From positions 1 through 28,950 of the forward strand of contig JAFGTI010000006.1 in the NCBI GenBank assembly GCA_016934175.1: DNA of 28,950 nucleotides, given 5' to 3'. The stretch is from Acholeplasmataceae bacterium. GTDB taxonomy: Bacteria > Bacillota_I > Bacilli_A > Acholeplasmatales > Acholeplasmataceae. The notes beneath the pieces are model-generated. The model saw nothing but the letters and a program-made list of their open reading frames with translations, did no database searches and was not told where the DNA came from. Positions 17,538 to 27,500 of this stretch are shown here, piece after piece (within the stretch, counting starts at the first letter, position 1; each line of letters starts with the position of its first letter). The position numbers and the translations under genes were made by a program.

Positions 17538-18421
17538 AAGCACAAAAAAGAAAAGATATTTTGAAAGCTATCATCATTGGTTTAGTTGTAAATATCCTAT
17601 TAACAATACTTAAATTAACATCTGGAATAATGGGTCACTCAGCAGCTTTAACAAGTGATGGGTTGAACTCTTTTTCTGATGTTTTTATCAGCATTATGTT
17701 GCTATTGGTCTTAAGAATTGCAACAAAAAAACCAGATCATAATCATCCCTATGGACATGAAAAATTTGAAGGTATTGCTTACTTATTACTAGGCATTATT
17801 TTCTTGTTAACTTCAGTGTTTATTGGATATGACTCGATTCAATCAATGATTGCTTATCTGAAAGACCCTCAAGCAGCTATTACTCCATCAATAGTTACCC
17901 TTATTATTTCAGTAATAGCCTTAATTATAAAATTCTTTCTCTATAGATATTATCTACTTTCAAGTAGAAAAACTGGTAGCCCCACACTAAAGGCAGATTC
18001 AAAGAATCATCTACTTGATGCGTGGGCAACATTGTTTTCAGTTATCGGGATTTCTCTTTCACAATTTAATTTGATTATTTTTGATTATATAGCAGCCATC
18101 ATTATTGGTTTATTCATCTTAAGATTGGCTGTACAGATTCTTGTTGAATCTGTACAGTATCTCGTGGATCAAGCACCTGATGACGATCAAATAATTTCAA
18201 TACATGATTTTATAGGATCACTAAAAGGTGTACTAAACGTTGATGATTTGAAAGTAAGAAAACATATGACTCAAATCTATGTCGATGTTGAAATTGGTGT
18301 TGACGCGACATTAACTTTAGAAATGGCTCATGAGATAGCAGAAAAAGTTCATCATTTGGTAGAAAAAGAATTTCCTAAAGTATTACATTGCATGGTTCAC
18401 GTTAATCCACATCGTAGTTAA
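17534..18421 (+). CDS. Cation diffusion facilitator (metal efflux, possibly Mn2+)
   Basis: 295 residues: six transmembrane helices (to about 210) followed by a cytoplasmic ferredoxin-like domain (about 215-295). Exports divalent metal in exchange for protons. Family markers: LTSDGLNSFSDVFIS in helix 2, the DHNHPYGHEKFE loop after helix 2, KADSKNHLLDAWAT in helix 5, and the C-terminal domain with MAHEIAEKVHHLVEKEFP. The transport site reads N-x3-D in helix 2 (NSFSD) and N-x3-D in helix 5 (NHLLD). Zn/Cd members normally have His in one or both of these Asn positions; Asn is reported in Mn-type members such as MntE, so Mn2+ is a reasonable guess, not a proof. It starts inside the dnaE stop (ATGA), with AGAAGGA upstream. 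It has no visible terminator. Confidence 0.9.
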   Translation: MKAQKRKDILKAIIIGLVVNILLTILKLTSGIMGHSAALTSDGLNSFSDVFISIMLLLVLRIATKKPDHNHPYGHEKFEGIAYLLLGIIFLLTSVFIGYDSIQSMIAYLKDPQAAITPSIVTLIISVIALIIKFFLYRYYLLSSRKTGSPTLKADSKNHLLDAWATLFSVIGISLSQFNLIIFDYIAAIIIGLFILRLAVQILVESVQYLVDQAPDDDQIISIHDFIGSLKGVLNVDDLKVRKHMTQIYVDVEIGVDATLTLEMAHEIAEKVHHLVEKEFPKVLHCMVHVNPHRS

Positions 18422-18475
18422 TTATAAATAAGTATTACTAATCCTTACAAATATATATATTCAAAATATATATCG

Positions 18476-18504
18476 TTGTGTTTGATTGGCTTTTTTGATA
18501 AAAT
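18476..18504 (+). promoter_or_regulatory. Probable promoter of the giant gene
   Basis: TTGTGT (18476-18481), 17-bp spacer, TAAAAT (18499-18504). Less close to consensus than other promoters here. The start would be near 18511, ahead of AAAGGCGGGA (18530-18539) and ATG 18544. An AT-alternating stretch with dyad symmetry (about 18450-18473) lies just upstream. Confidence 0.5.
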
Positions 18505-18543
18505 GGACACAAGATTCAAGGGAGTATAGAAAGGCGGGATTAT

Positions 18544-21500
18544 ATGCCATCATTTTTGATGATTCAATGGGGGATTGTAGGCTTCTTCGTAGTAATTCAC
18601 TTCTTAATTGGATTTTTAAGAGGTTCAAGTAAATCAACTTATTTCACTATTGTAAGCATTATTATGACGGTTGTTACGCTTTTAATAGTTGCCAGTATTT
18701 CATTTAGTTGGGTATTTGGATTCTTTTCACTTACTTCGTTGTTACAACTTGCTCAAAACTATACAGGCAATTTGATACCTGCACAATATATAACTTACCT
18801 TGAAGATCCAGCGATTACTGGGTTTATCGTAGCAATTATGGACTTAGCCCTAAGAATCGTTGCGTTCTTTGTTTTGTATCCAATTATTAAATTTAGTTTG
18901 ACAATCACAATATTTAGACCTATTTGGAAACATGGGATTAAAAAGGCTATACTTAAGAAACAAAATGCAGATCAAGAAGCTATTTTTAATGAAAAAGATA
19001 ATACAGGTAAAAAATTCGTTCCAAGTAAGAAACTAAAAAAGAATATTTTTGGACGACTTTTCGGAGGAACAATGGGAGCTGTTAGAGGTTTCATTGTTGC
19101 TTTTATTTTTCTTATTCCTGTTTTAGTATTATCTAGTTATGTTTCTCAAGTTTCAACTGCGGTAACAGTTCATGAGTCATCAAACCAAACCTTAAGCAGT
19201 GGTAATCAAGAACTCATCACTATTCCAAGTGAAATTCAATCAATCTTAGATAATATTAACGAGATGAATCAAAGTGGTTTAGCCTCATTTACTAAAGACA
19301 TTACAGTTAATGGAAGACCAATAGATCAATACATCTTTAACCGCGTATTCACTACACAGGTAAAAGATGCTACCGATCAAGTAACTCAACTTAATTTTGG
19401 TGAGGAATTAGAAGGTATCTTTGGTATAGCTGGTATCCTAATTGATGGGGGTTATTTAGATGATGACTTTGATTTTGGTTCGATTTCAAGTGAAAACTTA
19501 GAAGATATAGAACAAATTTTCACATATGTTAGCCAATCAGACTTATTGAATTTTTTAATTCCATTTGCAACTGAATATGGACTAAAAGTTGCTTTAACAG
19601 AATTTACTGATTATGAGAACCCTTATGATGATCCTGATGCTGCAGAAGCCCTAGATACATTTACTAGTATTGATTGGTCAGAAGAATTCATGAATGTTTA
19701 TGGTATTATCGAAGCCGTTTTAGAGTTTGGTTCTGTTGATGAATTAATGAATTATGCAGATAATCCAGAATTGCTTTTAGAAATGACACCAACTGAAGCG
19801 ACATCTTTTACAAATATTATTCGTGCATTTGGTGAAATGCAAACACTCGTGTTAATTAATGCTGGCATCAATTATGGAATTACACAGGATGTCGTCAAAT
19901 CAAAAATTACATGGGTTGATCCACTAGATGTAGAAGATTACTTAAGTGATCGTTTGGGATTTATTTCTGATAATCCAGATTTCTTTATTGGTGAAGATGG
20001 AGAAATTTCTAGATTTGCTTCATTAATAGAAACAATTTTTACTGATGAGTATGGTGATGTTGATTTAACAGAATTATATAACAGTGTTAGTGATCCTGCG
20101 GCATTTTTAGATGCTCAAAATCCAGAATGGATTGGAGCTATTATAGATAAAATTGTTGAATTGCAAATTATTGTTGATACAATCCCTATTGGTGTTGATT
20201 ATGGAATGTATACAGTATTAGGTGAGCAAGTTGAAGAACAACTAGCGGAAGATATTCAAACAGCTTTAAATGAAGTTGAATGGGATGCTGAAATATTGAA
20301 TGTTGGTGATATTTATACTGAAGCACTACAATTAGGACTTGCCACAGCACTCGGTGCTGAGGCTGATACATTTGGTTTTATTGATGAAGTTGTAGCTAAT
20401 CATATGGATTCAATGAGAGCTATTGTTACACATATTTTTGAAGATAGTCAATTGGTCAATGTTGCTATTGAAATCGCAAGTCCAGCAATTGTTGATCGCT
20501 TTGTTACAGATGAAGCTCTAAAGGACATCATTAATGAAACTTTAGTTAGTGATTCTGAAACTGGAGTTGTAGATTTTAATTTTGGACAAGAAGTCAATAG
20601 TTTTCTTACTATTTTAGAATCAGTTTACGGATTTACAACAGCATCCGAATTAAAGAGCTTTTCAACTTTATCATTAGATGGAAAAGTTGAATTATTCTCT
20701 AAATTCGGAACACTTACAGATACTGAGTTTACTGATTTTGAAGATGCATTTAAAGGGCTTCAAATTTTAGATCGATTGGGTGTAACTGCATTAGATTACG
20801 CAAAGACACATTTTGGTGTTGAAGAATTATATGTTCCAACTGAAGTGAATTTAGGTGAAGACATTTCATCTTTACTTGGTTTAGCATATTACGCAGCAAA
20901 ATTCACTTATGATCAAAGTGCCTTGTATACAAACTATGAATATATTGATTTTGCTCCTTTGCTGGCAGATGAGACTTTCAGATCTTATTTAATGTCTACT
21001 GATTTAGAAAACCATTCAAATCTAATTTTTACTAACATTGCATATAATATCCAAAGATTCAGTGAAAATGAAGCAATGTCAAAATATATTGCCATTCCAA
21101 CATTACTCAAAACAGAAGATCCCGAAAGTGCTATTTGGGAAACAGAAGTCAATGCATTTTTAGGTGCTATTTTTGATATTGGAGCATCATTTGAGGATTC
21201 TACCATTATGCGGTTTTCAGCGCATGATCTTTTAGCTTTATCATCTGATACTTCAACAGCAAATATGGAATTGTTTACGCAATTTGCTGACATCACAAAA
21301 GCAACCGATACATTTGGTAGCCTAGATTCATCACAAATATTAAGAACAAGTTTAGTAGCAATTATTGATTCATTAGGCGAATCAACCGTGAGTTCATTAG
21401 GTTTTGCATTAACGACACCTGATATTGCGATGGATGGTGAGATGCTTGCTCAAGGTATGATTGTAGAATTGATTAACGGTCTAGCAATTGTTGCCGAAGA

Positions 21501-24500
21501 TGCGTTTGAAACGATGAATATTTCAACATTGGCTGATATATCAACTAATGGTGGAACAAGTGCATATTTAAATGCGTTCAGTGAACTTGAAGATGAAAGT
21601 CTCGATGCCTTAGGGAACATCACGATTATGAGAGGCATTATTTCTGATGCACTTCAAAATCCTGATATGCAAACTTATTTAGTAGATACAATTAATACGG
21701 CTCAAAGTATCATTACTGTTGATAATGATTTCTTTGCTGTAGATCCTATATTATTAGATGTTGATGGTGCTTTAAAACCAGAAGAATTTAGTGGATTGTT
21801 AATTTCTATTCGTTCTTTAGGAATCACTGATACTGCAGCACTTTCTTCATTGGGTGTAGATACCTTTACACGTTTGCTTGGTAGGAATGTAGATAATACA
21901 ACAGGTGAAGATGATTTTGATCGTGTTTTAGGATCCGGATATCTTTATATTATGTTAGATAAGGTCCTTCAACTTGATGCTATTGGTAACTTTGTAAGTG
22001 ATACTTTAGGTACTTCACTTGGCACTGATATGTCGACTTTTGATTTAACATTACCTGATGCGATGCTTGGTAATGATGTAGACCATGATGAAATTGAAAT
22101 TGATAGAATACCAAAAGAAGAATTTAGAAGAATGATTAATTCTTTAGATGTTTTAGGTGATTTAAGTACAATTGGCTTGGATACATTTTCTAATTTAGTA
22201 GATCCATCTTTACCAGAAGATGACTTTTCAACTTTCATTGCTTCCGACTTTATTTATGTCGTGCTTGCGCGATTATTTGAAAATGAGGGATTTGGAAGTT
22301 ATATTAGTGACATGTTGGGTGGGGCATTTGGTGATGATCCAATCACATTAACGATGGGAGCACCTTTGGATGCTAAAGGAACTTCAGGTGTTGAAGACGG
22401 ATTGATGACACGTTATGAATTACGAAGACTCATGATTTCGTTTGATATGCTTGGCTTAAGTGATGGTGTTGATATTTCTATTGCAACTATTATGGATATG
22501 ATAGGTGCAAATGAAGATTTAGCAGGAGAAGATGACTTTGATCGTTTCCTTCTTTCAAAATATCTAGATGACAAGATTTCACAGCTTTTATTATCACAAC
22601 AAGTAATTGAATTAATCGCTGCCGGACAATATGATTATGCGGATTTTGTTTTACCTGCATCCTCAACGACAAATGGTAGATTAACAAATCAAGAAATATA
22701 TGACTTGTTTTCTGGCTTAAAACTACTCGGACTTGATAATTTTGATAATGTGGATATTGGTCTTGATTCAGTTACAAGCTTAACAAGTGGAGAAGTTGAT
22801 CAGTTATTAAGTTCATCCTATCTTTATGTTGTTGTAGATTTAATGATTAAGTCTCAAGATACTTTAACACTTCCTGACACAGCTTACGAAACTACCGGAG
22901 ATTATACCGGTATGATAAAGAAAACCGAAGTTCAAGATGTCTTTCTTGCACTCAATATTTTAGGTATTTCAGATTTATCAACTGTTGATCCCGCAACAAT
23001 TACAATTGGTGATATTTCAGATGTGCTTACACAAACAGATTCTGCTGTTGTACAATCCTTATTATCTCAAGCAATAATTGATGCGCTTGATCCAAATGAC
23101 GAAGGAAAAATTCCAGATGATGCATATGAAGGAGATCCAGCTGATGGATTGTTATCATCTGCTGAAATCGATGCATTAATCGCTGGACTTGATATCCTTG
23201 GTGGTGGCGATCCTGATGCTCTGATTACTGATATTGATGTTGCAACTATTACCGTTGGTGATGTTGATAATTTATCAGATACAGAATCAACGATTATTAA
23301 ACAATTGATTTCTGATGCTATCGTAGACGCATTGGGTGCTGGATTGATTCCAGATGAAGCTTATGGATTGTCTTCAAGTTCAAATAGCGGAACAACAATA
23401 TTAAGCCTTGGTAATGTTCAACTCGCGGGTACAGCTGCACCTCGCTTAACAGATGCAGAATTACAAGCAATGATTGATGCGCTTGTCATTTTAGCGAACA
23501 ATGATTTAAATGTCTTGGTAACTGATATATCAACAGATGTGAATGTTGGTCAGGCTGTACAACTGAAAGGCACAGAATCTTATATTATTAAACAACTTAT
23601 TACTGATAATATTTCTGATGTATTAAGTGGAACAAGTACATTACCTGCTGAGGCATTTGTTGATGGTGATGTCAATGGGCGCCTGCTTGATGCTGAAATT
23701 GATTCCATGATTGATGCAATGGTTATATTAGCTAATGGTGATTTAAATCTTGCAGTAACTAGCATTAGTACAGATATTGATGTAGGACAAGTCAAAGACT
23801 TAGTCTTATTACCATCGATTGTCACGAAACAACTTATTTCTGATCAAGTGATTGATCAAATTGATCCACTTGATGAAGGAAAAATTCCTGATGAAGCACG
23901 CATAGGTGGCATATCAACAAACCGATTAACAGACACTGAAATTTTATCTATGGTTGATGCATTAGAAATTTTAGCTGGTCATGATGATAATGTTTTAGTA
24001 ACGGCAATTAGCACAGATGTTAACGTCGGTCAGGTTAAAGAACTAAAAGGTACATCATCATTTATTATTAAGCAATTGGTTTCTGATTCAGTAGTAGATG
24101 TTATCGGAGTATCAAATATACCACTTGAATCTTATATTGGTAGTGATTCTAATAATAGACTTACTGATGTAGAAATTGATGCAATGATTGATGCACTTGA
24201 TATTTTAGGTGAGGATTCAGTCCTAGTGACAAATATATCAACTGATGTTACAGTTGGTCAGACTAAAGAACTTAAAGGCACATCTTCATTCATTATTAAA
24301 CAAATGGTTTCTGATGCAGTAGTCGATGTCATAGGCATTTCAAACATTCCACTTGAATCTTATATTGATAGTGATTCTAATAATAGGCTTACGGATTCAG
24401 AAATTGATGCTATGATTGATGCACTTGACATTTTAGGTGAAGATTCAGTACTTGTTACAGCAATTTCAACTGATGTTAATGTTGGTCAAGCTGTACAATT

Positions 24501-27500
24501 CAAAGGAACACCATCTTACATTATTAAGCAATTATTATCTGATGCTATTATTGATGCAATAGATCCACTCGATGAAGGAAAGATTCCTGATATCGCACAC
24601 ATAGACAGTGATCCATTAAAGAGATTAACCGATAGTGAAATAGATGCTATGATTGATGCAATAGACGTACTTGCTAATGGAGATCAAAATCTTCTTGTAA
24701 CTAATATTTCCACCGATGTATCTATAGGACAGGTTAAGGGTCTAAATGATCTAACTTCAAGCATTACAACACAATTAATTTCTGATGCTATTATTGACGC
24801 AGTTGGTGTTGCTAATGTACCTGATGATGCATATCTACTAGATACTCCAGGTAATAATTTAAAATCTACCGAAGTAGATGCTATGATACTTGCTCTCGAA
24901 GTATTAGCAGGTTCTACAGTACCTGGTGACGTTGATCATATTCTTGTTGCTTCAGTTAGCACTGATGTGACTATTGGTCAAACACAAGCTTTAGATACAT
25001 CAGGCACAGGCTCATCCATTATTAAGTTTATCATCTCTGATTCCATTATCACGATGATTACAGAACCCAAGATACCAGCATCTGCTTATAACACAACTTA
25101 TACAGATCGATTAAGTGATCAAGAAATTACCGACATGCTTGCAGTATTGAGCATTTTAGGTGATTCTGAAGATCCAGTATCAACAATAAGTACAGATATT
25201 AATATTGGACAATTAAAGAGTTTGAATGCTTCACCATCACTCATTATGGAAAAATTAATTTCTGATTCCATTATTGATGCTGTTGGTGTGGCTAGCGTTC
25301 CAATGGATGCTTATGTAGATGGAAATAGTAACAATTACTTAACAGAAGATGAAATATCGGCTATGATTCTCGCAATAGAAATTCTATCAGGTTCTACTAC
25401 ACCAGGTGATGTAGATCATGTCCTTGTTTCTTCAATCAGCACCGATGTAACTATTGGTCAAACACAAGCTTTAGATACATCAGGCACAGGCTCATCAATT
25501 ATTAAATTTATCATTTCAGATTCAATTATTACAATGATAACTGCACCTAAGATTCCTGCTGATGCTTATCATTTAACTTACACAGATCGTTTAAGTGATC
25601 AAGAAATTACTGACATGCTTGCAGTATTGGGCATTTTAGGTGATTCTGAAGATCCAGTATCAACAATCAGCACAGATATTAATATCGGACAGTTAAAGAG
25701 TTTAAATGCTTCACCATCCCTCATTATGGAAAAATTAATTTCTGATTCCATTATTGATGCAGTCGGCTTAGCTAATGTACCTGCTGATGCTTATATTGAT
25801 GAAGATAGTAACAACTATTTAACAGAAGATGAAATATCTGCTATGATTCTCGCAATAGAAATTCTGTCAGGTTCAACTACACCAGGTGATGTTGATCATG
25901 TCTTTGTTTCTTCAGTCAGCACCGATGTTACCATTGGTCAAACACAAGCTTTAGATACATCAGGCACAGGCTCATCAATCATAAAGTTTATCATTTCAGA
26001 TTCAATTATTACGATGATCACAGAACCTAAAATACCAGCATCCGCATATAACACAACATATACGGATCGTTTAAGTGATCAAGAAATTACTGATATGTTA
26101 GGTGTCCTTGGTTATTTAGGTGCTTCAACTGATCCAGTATCATCAATCGATGTTGATATTACAATAGGTCAATTAAAAGATATCAAATCTTCACCATCAC
26201 TTATTATGACTAAACTCATCTCTGATTCAATCATTGATGCTGTTGGTTTAGCAAATGTACCTGATGATGCGTATATTTCTGATACCTCTGGTAATAATTT
26301 AAAGGCAACTGAAGTTGACAATATGATATTAGCACTTGAAGTATTTGCGGGTTCAATAGTTCCTGGAGACCAAGATGCAACCAAGATATCTACTATTTCA
26401 ACAGCAAATGTTACTGTTGGTCAAACTCAAGATCTTGCTACAAATAGTTCTGCAATCATTAAATTCATTATCTCGGATTCAGTCATCACGATGTTTGGTT
26501 CAGCAAATATCCCAGTAGCAGCATATCATATAGTATATACAGATCGTTTAAGTGATGAAGAAATAGTTGCTATCGCTGTTGCGTTAGGTGAATTAGGTAA
26601 TCCTAATGATTCAGTTACATCATTAAGCACTGATGTTACTGTTGCTCAAACACAAGCTTTAGACACAACAGCAACTGGTTCATATACAATTAAACAAATG
26701 ATTTCTAATTCAATTATAGATGTATTAGGATCATCAAGAATTCCTAGTACCGCATATGTTATTGATACTGATCCTCTTGATAGATTGATTGATTCCGAAA
26801 TTGGTTACATGCAAGAATCACTGTTATCACTTGCTGGTGGAAATTCAGCTACTTTGGTTTCAGCTATAACAGTTAATGAAAGCACATTATCAGTCTCAAC
26901 TCTACAAGATTTCCCTGAAGAGTCAATTATTCTAAATAGAATGATTTCCACTGCACTGATTGATGGAATTAGTAACATACCGGATGAAAGCTTTACAGAA
27001 TTAGTATTTAAGTTAGACATTAAGAGACCAGAAATCAATTCAGTCCTCGAAGCTCTTGATTATTTGGGTATTGGCACTAGTGGCGCTGGAGGCATTGGCA
27101 CAGCTGACATTACGTTCAGTGAATTAGATTATGTTATTGCACTAGGAACTGGCGATTTAGTAAATTACCCACTTGGATATTCACCAATAATTAACCATAT
27201 CTTATCTACTCCAATGATCTCCGCAGTGTCTGATATAAGAAGTGGACATGAATACGGCATTCCAACAACTGCATATACAAATGCTTATGATTTGGATTAC
27301 AATGAATTAGTTAAATTAATTGATGGATTAAAAGTGATTGGTGAAATTCCTCCAAATGATCCAGCTACAACAACTTTAGCAGCAGCTGTATTTGGATTAA
27401 ATCCATCTGCATTCGGTCCTGATATTTTAACTGAATTAATTACTGTAGATTCATTAATTATTTATCGTATGATTTCAATTGGCATCAATGATTCAAATAT

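Noticed and set aside
18450..18473. AT-alternating dyad upstream of the giant gene as an operator or terminator
   Set aside because: Alternating AT makes dyads by chance in DNA this AT-rich, and no T-run follows.
23100..26800. CRISPR-like regular repeats
   Set aside because: The periods (228-294 and 480 nt) lie in an open frame and the copies diverge at third positions; there are no short identical repeats with unique spacers.
20985..27038. Several open frames of 60-100 codons on the - strand within the giant gene
   Set aside because: They follow the repeat periodicity of the + strand, have no ribosome sites and encode low-complexity sequence. They are shadows.
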